Shown in pieces: positions 1 to 8,606 of a stretch of DNA of 64,000 bases. The stretch is from JAQVEM01 sp964595565 (GTDB lineage: Bacteria; Actinomycetota; Humimicrobiia; Humimicrobiales; Humimicrobiaceae), in contig CAZQQX010000005.1 in assembly GCA_964595565.1 (NCBI GenBank), positions 9,178 to 73,177 on the forward strand, written 5' to 3'. The notes below the pieces were generated by a model. The model saw only the letters and a program-made list of their open reading frames with translations. It had not been told where the DNA came from and ran no database searches. The translations under genes and the position numbers were made by a program. Each line of letters opens with the position of its first letter. Within the stretch, counting starts at the first letter, position 1.

Positions 1-1
1 G

Positions 2-166
2 ATAAAAATAATTCCCACTTATCCAGTACTCGAGGGCTTTAAGGAGATTATTCTGCCAGGAGGGGATGCTATATACCCGCTGATAGCAAGTGCCGGATTT
101 CTGGCGGGGGGCATTATAATTTTTGCTCTTACAAATATTAAATTCAAAAAGACGCTGAGCATATAA
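2..166 (+). CDS. ABC-2 type transporter permease, C-terminal end (partial)
   Basis: An open frame runs in from the window edge and stops with TAA at 164-166. The visible 54 residues end in a hydrophobic stretch (LIASAGFLAGGIIIFAL) followed by a short basic tail, NIKFKKTLSI. This is the usual last membrane helix and cytosolic tail of an ABC-2 permease. The assignment rests on that helix and on the next gene, an ABC-2-like permease starting only 11 nt downstream. The pair probably forms the two membrane subunits of one exporter, with its ATPase upstream outside the window. No start is visible. Confidence 0.6.
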   Translation: MKIIPTYPVLEGFKEIILPGGDAIYPLIASAGFLAGGIIIFALTNIKFKKTLSI

Positions 167-177
167 GGGGAGTTGCT

Positions 178-1182
178 ATGTTTAAAAAAATATGGGCTAT
201 TTTTATAAGAGATTTAAAGGTAAACATGCGTGAATTTATAACGCTGTACATAATAATTGTCCCCTTACTTTTTGCTGTGGGGATTAATTTTATCTCACCC
301 GGTATTAATGAAACCAGTGTAAATTTAGCCCTGGTTGAAAATGAAAATACTGTGCAGGAGGATTACTTTGATAACTTTGCCCGTGTTGAGCTGTTTGCTG
401 ATGAGAAGGAAGTTGAAGAGCGGGTCATGGCAAGGGATGATGTAATCGGGGTGCTGCCGGAAGACGGTGGCTACTACATTATGACCCAGGGAAATGAGCC
501 TGAATCAATTGTAGAATATTCAAAACTTTTGAATGTACTGTATGAATCAGGAGTACAGCCTGGAGATGCGCGCTCGGAGATAATTGAATTTGACAGGACG
601 GTTCCGCCGCTGAAAAAGATGCTGGTAAACATTTTGCTGCTCTTAATTTCTATGCTGGCAGGTATGCTCATTGCTTTGAATATACTTGAAGAAAAAGTAG
701 ATGACACCGTAAGCGCGATAAATGTGACTCCAGCTTCACGAAGCGCATTCATACTGGGGAAAAGTTTCACCGGTATGTTTGTTGCGCTTTTTTCATCTAT
801 TGCATGTCTTTTAATTACCGGTTTCTATAATGTGAATCTGGGGCAGGAGGCTTTGTTGATATTTTCATTGACTGTATTGAGTCTGATAATTGGTTTTATA
901 CAGGGGCTTAACAGCAGTGATGTTATGGAAGCGGCAGGCAGTGTTAAGCTTTTTTTCCTGCCCTTAGCCGGGTCTATAGCGGGGTATGAACTTCTTAAAG
1001 GAAACTGGCAGATATTTTTCTACTGGTCTCCATTTTACTGGGCTTACAGGGCAAATGACATGATACTATCAGGCACAGGTACATGGCCCCGGGTGCTGCT
1101 TTTTAGCGGTATTATACTGGGCATATGCGGGATAGTTTATGGTTTGCTTGTACCCCGGATAGCACGAAAACTCCGACAATAA
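178..1182 (+). CDS. ABC-2 type transporter permease
   Basis: This 334-residue membrane protein has the ABC-2 layout: a cytosolic N-terminus, one helix at about 20-40, a polar extracytoplasmic domain of about 100 residues (45-145), then a bundle of helices at roughly 148-168, 193-215, 222-242, 255-272 and 308-328, ending in a basic tail. It would form half of the channel of an ATP-driven exporter for a drug, lipid or polysaccharide; the substrate cannot be read from the sequence. The ATG at 178 is preceded by AGGGGAG. It follows the upstream permease by 11 nt, so both belong to one operon. No ATP-binding motif is present, so the ATPase must be encoded outside the window. Confidence 0.8.
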   Translation: MFKKIWAIFIRDLKVNMREFITLYIIIVPLLFAVGINFISPGINETSVNLALVENENTVQEDYFDNFARVELFADEKEVEERVMARDDVIGVLPEDGGYYIMTQGNEPESIVEYSKLLNVLYESGVQPGDARSEIIEFDRTVPPLKKMLVNILLLLISMLAGMLIALNILEEKVDDTVSAINVTPASRSAFILGKSFTGMFVALFSSIACLLITGFYNVNLGQEALLIFSLTVLSLIIGFIQGLNSSDVMEAAGSVKLFFLPLAGSIAGYELLKGNWQIFFYWSPFYWAYRANDMILSGTGTWPRVLLFSGIILGICGIVYGLLVPRIARKLRQ

Positions 1183-1229
1183 TTTTAAATATATGTGAAT
1201 ATATAATTTAATCTAAGGAGGTTATTTAA

Positions 1230-1439
1230 ATGGGCTATGTGATTGGAGCAATAGCATGCGTACTTTATGCAGCGTTTTTGTATTATGTTGCTATAAAAAG
1301 GCCGCCCGGAATAATAAAAATGGTCAAATTGAAGTTCGGCAAAAAGATGAGCGATAATACAGCGGCTATAATATGCTATGTCTTTGCCAGCATTGTGCTT
1401 GCCGGAGGAATAGTTTTGTTTATTCACCCCTGGAGCTAA
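1230..1439 (+). CDS. Small two-helix membrane protein, unknown function
   Basis: This 69-residue protein has a very good ribosome site (AAGGAGG, 10 nt before the ATG). It consists of two hydrophobic helices (about 3-23 and 45-64) joined by a basic loop containing PPGIIKMVKLKFGKKMSD. I do not recognise a family. It follows the ABC permease by 47 nt on the same strand and may be co-transcribed as an accessory or unrelated small membrane protein. The strong ribosome site and compact two-helix pattern make it a believable gene despite its size. Confidence 0.6.
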   Translation: MGYVIGAIACVLYAAFLYYVAIKRPPGIIKMVKLKFGKKMSDNTAAIICYVFASIVLAGGIVLFIHPWS

Positions 1440-1548
1440 GTGTTTAAAGGTAAGGTTATAAATTCTGTTTTAAAAATTTATGCATTATTTTATTGTGTTA
1501 GAACTTACATCTCCCAATGCTTACAGAGAAACAGTGTGCCTCATTAAA

Positions 1549-1989
1549 CTATTTAACTATTTCTTTTGCCCAGCCTGTTGCTCTTAATTCCTCGCCTTCA
1601 TAAAGCGGACCTTCTGTTCCTTTTACGAAGAAGCCTTCCGGGGGCATAACGAGGGTGCCGCCTCTGGATTTAAGAATTTTTGCAATCTTGTTTGCTGCAT
1701 AACCAAAAATCCTGGCAAATTTAGAAGATACCCGGGTGTCAAATGCAGCCACACTTACATTTTTTAGGGATGAATCCGGAATTCTGGAAAGAAAATCTTT
1801 AACCGATTGTACCGGTCTGCCCGCATAGGTAGGGGAGCCCACAATGAGAAAGTCAATTGATTCCAGTTCATTAACATTTACTTTGCCTGCCTTCAGCACC
1901 CTGGTGTCATTGCCGATAGCGCTACCCATAGTCCGGGCAATTTTTTCTGTATTGCCGTAAGCAGAGTCATACACGATCAATGCTTTCAT
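1549..1989 (-). CDS. Flavodoxin family protein
   Basis: This 146-residue protein begins with the FMN phosphate-binding loop of flavodoxins (YDSAYGNTEKIA, residues 8-19). It continues with the second flavin-contact segment (GSPTYAGRP, about 51-59), where Tyr should stack on the isoalloxazine ring. Length is normal for a short-chain flavodoxin. It should act as a cytosolic one-electron carrier or menaquinone-linked reductase partner. An AAGAGGTG ribosome site lies upstream of the ATG on the minus strand. It stands alone between unrelated genes, so its redox partner is not indicated. The sequence could also be called a flavodoxin-domain protein of the protoporphyrinogen-oxidase-like group, but flavodoxin is sufficient. 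Confidence 0.85.
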   Translation of the reverse strand: MKALIVYDSAYGNTEKIARTMGSAIGNDTRVLKAGKVNVNELESIDFLIVGSPTYAGRPVQSVKDFLSRIPDSSLKNVSVAAFDTRVSSKFARIFGYAANKIAKILKSRGGTLVMPPEGFFVKGTEGPLYEGEELRATGWAKEIVK

Positions 1990-2129
1990 AAAACACCTCT
2001 TGTCTTAATAACATTATACAGTGCTCCTGGTTAAAAAGTAAATTAAATGGGATTATGAATAATACCGGTCAATTTTATATAAGAGATATTAAAAATTTAA
2101 CCGTTTGTTAGTAATGCCCGGTGTCCTTT

Positions 2130-3614
2130 TTATTCTTTTACCCAGTCTAAAAACATTATAAGCACAGGCTCATCTTTGCTAATAGTGTCTTTAATGGAGC
2201 CGGTATTGATTAATTCCTTTACCGAACCATTTTGTGCATCAGTTAATTTCAGGCGGCCTGTAAAATCAATGCCGTAAACATCATATGCAATGTTTTTGCC
2301 ATCCGGTGACCACCCCAGACCCGTTATTTTGATTTTTTGCTCGGTTATAAGTGTTTCTCTTGAGCCGCCGTTTTTATCAATTAAATCAATTCTTGCCTCA
2401 ATATAGTCAGGGTAACACCCGCTGTGGCTGTTAACTGACAGGGCAAATTTCTGGCTTCCATAAGGGTTCCAGGAAACATCGGTTACGCTGCCTTCCTGTT
2501 TTTCAAAAATATCAATGCTGCCATCTTCAAGGTTCAATATCCAGAGTTTATGGTAGGCTTCTGATGCACAGAGATTTTTCATATTAGTAGCATAGTTATT
2601 CTTATATATAACCATCCTTTCTTCATCAGGAGATATTGAGAAACCGGCATACAAATAATCATTTGCCCGCGGGAAAAACTCATCCCAGTTTATTTTGTCC
2701 CAATCAAGATATGTAAATACTTCTGAAAAATCTTTAACTCCCCCTGTATCAAGAGATACTCTTATAAATTTAAAGCTATTGTTATCCGGGGCTATAGTGT
2801 AAAAATAGTTGTCCCTTACAGAAAATTGAGAGAAACTGGAAAAAAGCTGCCTGTTGTAGTTATTTTCCAGTGCCGTTGTTTCCTGATTATTATCAACATC
2901 CATAATTACTAGGCTGGAATCGGATATAAAAGGATTGAATTTATCCATAATGAAGTTGCTGCCGGAAGAAATATCTGAAGATTTCTGGATTGTCATGGGG
3001 TATGCCAGATATTTATTTTCAGGAGAACTCAGCACGTCACCCGGATATCTATCAGGAGGGGTGGTTTTTAGTCCGGCAGCCTCATCAGTTTTAAAGTCAG
3101 CTGTAACGAGTGCCTGTCCTTCAATATCCCAGTTAAAAATTTTAAAACCCTCAAGAAGAGTAACGGGATTATTGGGAGAGTGTATATAATAGTAGCTGTT
3201 AAGTTTTCTTGATGTTATAAAACTTGTGGGATATTTTTTTAATTCCAGTATTTTATTATCGGTGCCGTCGGGATTAATTATTCCTCCGTCCATAAATTCA
3301 CTAAAATTAAGTAAAAAGCATTCTGTGCCCCCCATAACAGTTTTTGAAACGCTGTTTCCGGTCAGCTGGTAAAGTAATTTATAATATGGTTCTTTATCTT
3401 CTTCTAAAACCGGTTCTTTTCCACCGGTGGTATTTTCTTCAGATTCTGTCACGGTTTCAGAAGATTCGTCGGAGGCAGGATCTTCAATTGATTGCCCTGC
3501 ACCTGCAGCTGTGCTGCCGCCGCAGCCTGTATTTACCAGGGAAATGCTAATAATAAATACCGGAACAAAAAATGCAGCTAAAAATATGGCCGGCTTCTGG
3601 AATATTTTTTTCAT
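2130..3614 (-). CDS. Lipoprotein with TolB/WD40-like beta-propeller repeats
   Basis: The protein has 494 residues with a basic start (MKKIFQK), a hydrophobic segment and a Cys at about residue 31 in the context VNTGCGG. This is a slightly off-consensus lipobox (Asn at -3). An acidic, Ser/Thr-rich linker follows (about 35-70). The rest contains repeated beta-strand units with WSPDGKNIAYD-, SWNPYGSQKF- and SPDEERMV-type motifs, as in TolB or PD40 propellers. It is probably an exported, membrane-anchored propeller; ligand and role are unknown. It is monocistronic, with no partner genes. The propeller assignment is good, the function open. Confidence 0.7.
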   Translation of the reverse strand: MKKIFQKPAIFLAAFFVPVFIISISLVNTGCGGSTAAGAGQSIEDPASDESSETVTESEENTTGGKEPVLEEDKEPYYKLLYQLTGNSVSKTVMGGTECFLLNFSEFMDGGIINPDGTDNKILELKKYPTSFITSRKLNSYYYIHSPNNPVTLLEGFKIFNWDIEGQALVTADFKTDEAAGLKTTPPDRYPGDVLSSPENKYLAYPMTIQKSSDISSGSNFIMDKFNPFISDSSLVIMDVDNNQETTALENNYNRQLFSSFSQFSVRDNYFYTIAPDNNSFKFIRVSLDTGGVKDFSEVFTYLDWDKINWDEFFPRANDYLYAGFSISPDEERMVIYKNNYATNMKNLCASEAYHKLWILNLEDGSIDIFEKQEGSVTDVSWNPYGSQKFALSVNSHSGCYPDYIEARIDLIDKNGGSRETLITEQKIKITGLGWSPDGKNIAYDVYGIDFTGRLKLTDAQNGSVKELINTGSIKDTISKDEPVLIMFLDWVKE

Positions 3615-3769
3615 GTAATTCTCCCGATATAATTAGTAAAAAATTTATTAATAAATTATATTATACATTATTTAATTTAAATTTAATATAATTAGAAATT
3701 AGTTCATGTATTTTTTAGATACTTACTTACTTAATTAAATATGAACCCTGCAGGAAACTAAAGGATTGC

Positions 3770-4666
3770 TCAGGAGAGTTTTTTTGCGGCATGTCTCGGA
3801 GGAGCTCCGGTGTTCCAGAAACTGATAATTTTTTTTGATAGGGATGGGTAACTTTTTTTTAGTGATTTATTTTTGGCTAAAATGATTTCCCGGGTTAAAC
3901 TTTTGTAGGCCTGTGCTCCCCTGCAGGATGGGTCATAGGCCTTAATCGGCTTCCCCGAAGCAGGTGCTTCTACCAATTTAACATTTTTAGGTATAATGGT
4001 TTTAAATACTTTATCAGGAAGGTATTTTTTTACTTTTTTTATTACCTGTTTTGACATTACTGTTTTTAAGTACATAGTAAATACTATGCCTGTTATTTCA
4101 AGGGATTCATTAAACTTTGATTTGATAGTGTTTATGGTTTCAATTAGGTGTCTGATTCCGTCGAAAGCGTAAAATTCACATTGCATGGGAATTATAACTT
4201 CGTTTGCAGAAATAAGAGCGTTGGTGGTAAGAATTCCCAGAGAAGGTGAGCAGTCTATAATGATATAATCAAAATGATGTCTTATTTTTTTAAAAGCGTT
4301 TCTTAATCTAAACTCTCTTAAGTTTGATACAGCAAGTTTAATTTCTGCATTAAGGAGGCTATGGCTGGAAGGAAGTAGCGCCAGATTGGTATAGGGGGTT
4401 TCTATGATTATATCCTCGGGATTTTCATTGTTAACCAGGATATCATAGACAGAATTTTTTAATTTTTTGTAATTTATACCCAGTCCGGTAGTGGAGTTAC
4501 TCTGGGGGTCCATGTCCACGAGCAGTGTTCTAAATCCAAATTCGCCAAGGTATGCAGCTACATTTACCGCAGTTGTACTTTTACCCACCCCGCCTTTCTG
4601 GCTTGAAATGGCAATTATTCTCCCGGTCTGTGCTATATGATTATAAGAATGTCCTGTCTCTGCCAT
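3770..4666 (-). CDS. ParA/Soj-family ATPase (orphan)
   Basis: The 298-residue protein has a deviant Walker A motif (QKGGVGKSTT, residues 23-32), the A' motif LLVDMDPQSNSTTG and Walker B IIIDCSPSLG, all diagnostic of the ParA/MinD superfamily. It should bind ATP, dimerise and bind DNA non-specifically. Residues 1-15 precede the Rossmann fold, as in chromosomal Soj proteins. The ribosome site before the ATG is weak. No parB or parS-like repeat is visible nearby, which is unusual because Soj genes normally precede spo0J. It could position another cargo. Family is certain, role open. Confidence 0.85.
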   Translation of the reverse strand: MAETGHSYNHIAQTGRIIAISSQKGGVGKSTTAVNVAAYLGEFGFRTLLVDMDPQSNSTTGLGINYKKLKNSVYDILVNNENPEDIIIETPYTNLALLPSSHSLLNAEIKLAVSNLREFRLRNAFKKIRHHFDYIIIDCSPSLGILTTNALISANEVIIPMQCEFYAFDGIRHLIETINTIKSKFNESLEITGIVFTMYLKTVMSKQVIKKVKKYLPDKVFKTIIPKNVKLVEAPASGKPIKAYDPSCRGAQAYKSLTREIILAKNKSLKKSYPSLSKKIISFWNTGAPPRHAAKKLS

Positions 4667-5008
4667 GAAAAATCTAATTCTAGATACATTTAAAACATAT
4701 ACTATTTATATTATATGAGGCAGGCTTACCGCAGCGTATAAATAAAACCTGACACTTGTATATAAATTTTATAACAGATTTATAATATTTTTCCACCTGT
4801 TTTTATTAAAAGTTCGGGCAAATTGTAAAAAAATTTTAATTGTTTGATGATTCTGTTGTTTAAATTAAGAGAATTTAGTAATTTTAAAGATTGATTATGT
4901 TAAAGAATAAAATAAGGTGCACGGTGTGAATCCGGTAATTTTTATTATATTTTTTTGGTTCCTTAGTGTAAAATGAAATGTAATTTTTAATAGTTTAAAG
5001 GTGCCACT
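4667..5008. other. Intergenic region between divergent parA and degV
   Basis: This 342-base AT-rich stretch separates two divergently read genes and must hold both promoters. I could not pick a convincing -35/-10 pair in it. An AAAGGTG ribosome site for the degV gene lies at its right end. No open frame with coding character or stable hairpin stands out. Confidence 0.4.
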
Positions 5009-5872
5009 ATGAATAATATTGCTATAGTCACAGATTCAACTGCTGATATTCCCGAAGAATTGGTCAGTGAAAATGATATAACCGTAATACCGCTTAACGT
5101 GGGTTTTAAGGGTAAGTTATATAAAGATGGGAAAGAAATAAACAGTAAAATTGTATTTAGCAAATTAAGGGAAGGTATAAGGGTGAATACATCTACACCT
5201 TCGGTAGGTGAGTTTGTAGAAATCTATAATGATTTAATTAATAATAAGAAGAAAAGTGTAATTTATTCAATTCATCTCAGCTCCAGACTTTCTACCACCA
5301 TTAATTCTGCGAACCAGGCAAGAAAATTTTTCCCGGAGGCAGATATTAAAATTATTGATTCAAAGAGTGCTGCTATTGGTATGGGATTTGTTGCCCTGGA
5401 AGCGGCAAGGGCAGTAAAGAGAGGAGAAAGCAGGAAGGAGATAGAAAGAATTATTGAGTATCTTATTAAAGGCAACAGGCTCTTTGCAGCATTTGAGAAC
5501 TTTGAATATTTGTTTGTCGGGGGCAGGGCCCCTTTTCTGGGAAAATTTTTATCCATGTCAATAAGATTCAAGCCCATTATTACTATCAGCAGCGATGGAA
5601 AGGTTAGATTAATTAAGTTTGTAAAGAACAGGAGAAACTCGCTAATTGAGATTTACTGGCAGGTTAAAAAAATTTCTTATCCTGTCAAAAGAAAAAAAAT
5701 TGGTATTTTTTACGGTGAGGATAAAGATGTGGCCCTGGAATTAGAAAACATAATAACAAGCGATAGTCAGATTGAGATAGATGAATTAGTATTAACTGAA
5801 CTTACTACGGTAATGAGTGCCCACACTGGGCCCGGGATATGGGGCGTGTCTGTCTGCCCCGCAATAAAGTAA
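5009..5872 (+). CDS. DegV family fatty-acid-binding protein
   Basis: The 287-residue protein starts with TDSTADIP (residues 8-15), the family signature. It also has the SxxLSST-type segment SIHLSSRLSTT (about 86-96) and the GGRAP loop (about 171-175), all expected of DegV/FakB proteins. FakB proteins bind a free fatty acid and present it to the kinase FakA for phosphorylation before entry into phospholipid synthesis. No fakA gene is in the window, so the specific role is inferred. Length matches the family. The ATG is preceded by AAAGGTG. It appears monocistronic and convergent with the SIMPL gene that follows. Confidence 0.88.
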   Translation: MNNIAIVTDSTADIPEELVSENDITVIPLNVGFKGKLYKDGKEINSKIVFSKLREGIRVNTSTPSVGEFVEIYNDLINNKKKSVIYSIHLSSRLSTTINSANQARKFFPEADIKIIDSKSAAIGMGFVALEAARAVKRGESRKEIERIIEYLIKGNRLFAAFENFEYLFVGGRAPFLGKFLSMSIRFKPIITISSDGKVRLIKFVKNRRNSLIEIYWQVKKISYPVKRKKIGIFYGEDKDVALELENIITSDSQIEIDELVLTELTTVMSAHTGPGIWGVSVCPAIK

Positions 5873-5923
5873 AATTAATTATATAAATGGATTTATATTT
5901 TTATTTTTTTGTATTCTGCGCTC

Positions 5924-6652
5924 TTATTCCAGAGTGAAAGTTACAGTTACTGGAATCATCACTTCTTTTTCAATAGTAGTGGTATCATAGGTACCCCAGT
6001 TGGAAACTTCGGTAGAATTAACAGGGAGAACCTGTACCACACCCAGATTGGAAGATTTTATTGTTCCTATTTTTTTACCGCTGCCCTCGGCAATTTTCTG
6101 TGCCCTCATCTTAGCATCATTTATTGCGTCCGGTATTAAATTTATTCTGAGCTCGGGAAGCCCGGAGTAATAATATTGAAGAGAGCGAATAGAGAATATA
6201 ACCCCGGAATTTATTAGCCCGTCAATGTTTTTTGCCATATTAGTGATTTTATCAACATCGCCTGATTGAATGGTAACTGTTTGTTTTAACAAATTTTCCT
6301 TCGGGGCATTCGGGTCATACATGTATAGTTGTTCCATGAATACAGGTGTAATATTCAGGTCATCTTCACTAAATCCGTTATCCTCAAAAAATTCAAGCAC
6401 CAGTTTCCGGTCATTTTGAATAATCTGGTAGCCTTCTTTTAAATCTCCGGCAGGTACAGTCCTGGAAAACTCGGAAGTCCAGATAACAATATCCGATGTA
6501 ACTTTTTCTCTTACTGAACCGGTCACTGAAATAATGTCCTCGGGCTTTCTTACTTCATAAAAAGTAAAAGAGCCAATTGAAGCGCTAATTATCAGGCATA
6601 TCCCTATAATAATTGCAAAATAAATAATCTTATTTGAATTTTTATCAGGCAT
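5924..6652 (-). CDS. SIMPL domain (DUF541) exported protein
   Basis: The 242-residue protein has an N-terminal hydrophobic anchor or signal (about 9-30). This is followed by a SIMPL/DUF541 domain: VTGSVREKVTSD near the start, INDAKMRAQKIAEGSGKKIG in the middle and a terminal beta strand VMIPVTVTFTLE. Family members are periplasmic or cell-surface proteins linked to oxidative stress or signalling, with poorly known biochemistry. No cleavage site is obvious, so it is probably an extracytoplasmic protein tethered by its N-terminal helix. It is convergent with degV, 51 nt away. Confidence 0.8.
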   Translation of the reverse strand: MPDKNSNKIIYFAIIIGICLIISASIGSFTFYEVRKPEDIISVTGSVREKVTSDIVIWTSEFSRTVPAGDLKEGYQIIQNDRKLVLEFFEDNGFSEDDLNITPVFMEQLYMYDPNAPKENLLKQTVTIQSGDVDKITNMAKNIDGLINSGVIFSIRSLQYYYSGLPELRINLIPDAINDAKMRAQKIAEGSGKKIGTIKSSNLGVVQVLPVNSTEVSNWGTYDTTTIEKEVMIPVTVTFTLE

Positions 6653-6821
6653 TTCTTCTCCATTTATTTTTATATATTGAGTATATGATTAGTTGTGTAT
6701 ATCTGACTTTTTATTAATCTTATCAATTCTATCTACCCTGTCAAGTGCGAACTGCCGGGTCGTATCTTTTTATGAAAAATATTTAACAGGTAATATAATC
6801 TATTAAATAATAAAAAAATTT

Positions 6822-7583
6822 TTACTTTAGAAATACCAGGCTTAAAATCATTACCATCATTCCACCTATAAAACTGACCATTGGCAGATGGAGGTATCCG
6901 TATGATTTGGAAACCGGAAGCAGCTCATCAATGGAGATAAAAACCATCAATCCTGCAATACCGGAAAGAAGATATCCAAGTACCGTGGAATTTAAAAAAG
7001 GATAAAGTATAAGAGCTGTAATCAGAGCTCCAATTGGTTCCACCACTCCTGATAAAAATGACCACAAAAAAGCTTTTTTCTTACTTCCTGTTGCTTTATA
7101 AACCGGTGCGGATACTGCAATACCTTCAGGTATATTGTGAATGGCAATGGCAATGGCAATGGCAATTCCTATCTTTATATCTACCATTGAACTGTAAAAC
7201 GTAGCCATACCTTCAGGGAAGTTATGGATTCCTATTCCGAGAGCGACAAACAGGCCGGTTCTCAGTAGCCTGGAATTAGTTTTATCATCTATTTTTTCCT
7301 TCTGGCCTATATATTCATGAGGAATAAGGAAATCTATTAAAAAGATGGCTATAAAACCAACAAAAAAGGCTATACTTGCTCTGAGAAATCCCAGTTCGTC
7401 AAATCCTTTGGGAAGAAGTTCAAAAAAGGAAATCCCCACCATAACTCCTGCCGTAAAGCCAAGTACCGCACTCATAAACTTTGGGTTTTCTCTTTTAAAT
7501 AAAAGGCCTATTACACTTCCTATTGTTGTGGAAAGCCCTGCCAGGGAAGTAAGCAAAAGAGGTTTTAGTAATTGGGGGTCCAT
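6822..7583 (-). CDS. ZIP family divalent metal transporter
   Basis: The 253-residue multi-pass membrane protein has about eight hydrophobic helices. The two metal-site motifs of ZIP proteins are intact: HNFPEGMA (about 120-127) in helix IV and HNIPEGIA (about 149-156) in helix V. It should import zinc, iron or manganese across the cytoplasmic membrane. The long histidine loop typical of eukaryotic ZIPs is absent, as in other bacterial members. The helix before the second motif is coded by a perfect hexamer repeat (IAIAIAIA). It stands alone; the next gene reads divergently. Confidence 0.9.
   Translation of the reverse strand: MDPQLLKPLLLTSLAGLSTTIGSVIGLLFKRENPKFMSAVLGFTAGVMVGISFFELLPKGFDELGFLRASIAFFVGFIAIFLIDFLIPHEYIGQKEKIDDKTNSRLLRTGLFVALGIGIHNFPEGMATFYSSMVDIKIGIAIAIAIAIHNIPEGIAVSAPVYKATGSKKKAFLWSFLSGVVEPIGALITALILYPFLNSTVLGYLLSGIAGLMVFISIDELLPVSKSYGYLHLPMVSFIGGMMVMILSLVFLK
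7141..7164. repeat. Tandem hexanucleotide repeat (ATGGCA x4) inside the ZIP gene
   Basis: Four perfect copies of ATGGCA run from 7141 to 7164. On the coding strand they read as alternating Ile-Ala codons directly before the HNIPEG metal motif. A hexamer repeat changes length in whole dipeptides, so slippage would lengthen or shorten a membrane helix without a frameshift. Confidence 0.85.
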
Positions 7584-7696
7584 TTTTTTAATAGATATTC
7601 CTAATTATAGTTTTATAATCCATCTGTTGATTGTCTGTTATAATTTTTTTATATTGTATTTGTTTGCATGAAATTTGTCTACAGGTACAGAAGTTT

Positions 7697-7706
7697 ATGT
7701 TATAAT
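7697..7706 (+). promoter_or_regulatory. Candidate extended -10 promoter element
   Basis: TATAAT at 7701-7706 is preceded by TG at 7698-7699 with one base between, matching an extended -10. It lies 61 nt before the ATG of the HTH protein. No good -35 sits at 17 nt. A second TG-N-TATAAT occurs at 7636-7644, so which one is used is uncertain. Confidence 0.4.
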
Positions 7707-7767
7707 TATGGGAAACGTTTTTCAAAATTAGTAACAATATTTATAATGTGCGGGCAGAGGAGCGTAA

Positions 7768-8409
7768 ATGAGTATTAGCAGAAGTGATAAATTCTATACT
7801 ATTGAGGAAGCAACAGAAATGCTCGGAGTGAGTGAGCGGGAAATAATGAATATGATTACCCTGAAAAAACTGCCTGTGGTTAAAATAGAACAATCTATAA
7901 AAATAAAAGAAGAAGACATGGAAAAATTTCTGGACAGTCTGGGAGAAGAAAGTGTTGAAGATGAAAATACTGCAGAAGTTGAAGCCGGAGAAGAAGAAAA
8001 ACAGGAGGGGATAAAGGAGAATTATGAAGATAATACTGCACAATTAATAAAGTTATACAGGGAGTTACTGAGGAAGAAACAGGAGCTTGAAGAAGATATT
8101 AATTATCTGCAGTGCAAATATGACGAATTTAAAAGCAGAATTAAAAAAATAATCTCAGAAGAGTTTAATTTATTTCTAAAAAAAATAGATGAAGAAAATT
8201 TGCGGGAAAGCGATATGGGCCCGGGAAATGATTTTAATGATGACCTGAGCATGGATTATGATATTGACAGGGTAAAAGATAATGAAAAAAGTAGCTATGA
8301 TGATAAAGAGAAAATATTTCCAGAAGATAATGGCAGGGGGAAAGAAAATCCATTGTCGGAGAAGGAAGATAGTATAAAGCTGGGGGAAAATGAGGATGAT
8401 GACTCATGA
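7768..8409 (+). CDS. MerR/excisionase-type HTH protein with acidic coiled-coil tail
   Basis: The 213-residue protein has an N-terminal winged HTH of the excisionase/MerR type (YTIEEATEMLGVSEREIMNM followed by LPVVKIEQSIKIKEEDMEKFL, residues 11-55). An acidic linker (55-85) follows, then a heptad-like coiled coil (about 88-135) and a strongly acidic, disordered-looking tail. The first part resembles DNA-binding domains of the helix_turn_helix type 17 group. The tail looks like an oligomerisation or partner-binding region rather than an effector-binding domain. The ribosome site is GAGGAG before ATG 7768. I do not recognise the full-length protein; a role as a nucleoid-associated or regulatory protein is inference. 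Confidence 0.7.
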   Translation: MSISRSDKFYTIEEATEMLGVSEREIMNMITLKKLPVVKIEQSIKIKEEDMEKFLDSLGEESVEDENTAEVEAGEEEKQEGIKENYEDNTAQLIKLYRELLRKKQELEEDINYLQCKYDEFKSRIKKIISEEFNLFLKKIDEENLRESDMGPGNDFNDDLSMDYDIDRVKDNEKSSYDDKEKIFPEDNGRGKENPLSEKEDSIKLGENEDDDS

Positions 8410-8606
8410 CTTGTTCCTGGCTTGTTCTTCATTATAGATAAATTAGAATTGTTAAATGAGGATTTATTATTTTTTTAAAAAAATAAGTTCCGGGTTATGG
8501 CAGGAAAATAAGATTTAAAAGGTCAGGGGTGAAATTTCACTTCTGATTTTTTTTAATAATGTAAAAAAATATAAACTTATAAAAATTTTAATAATTGCAT
8601 TTAAAG

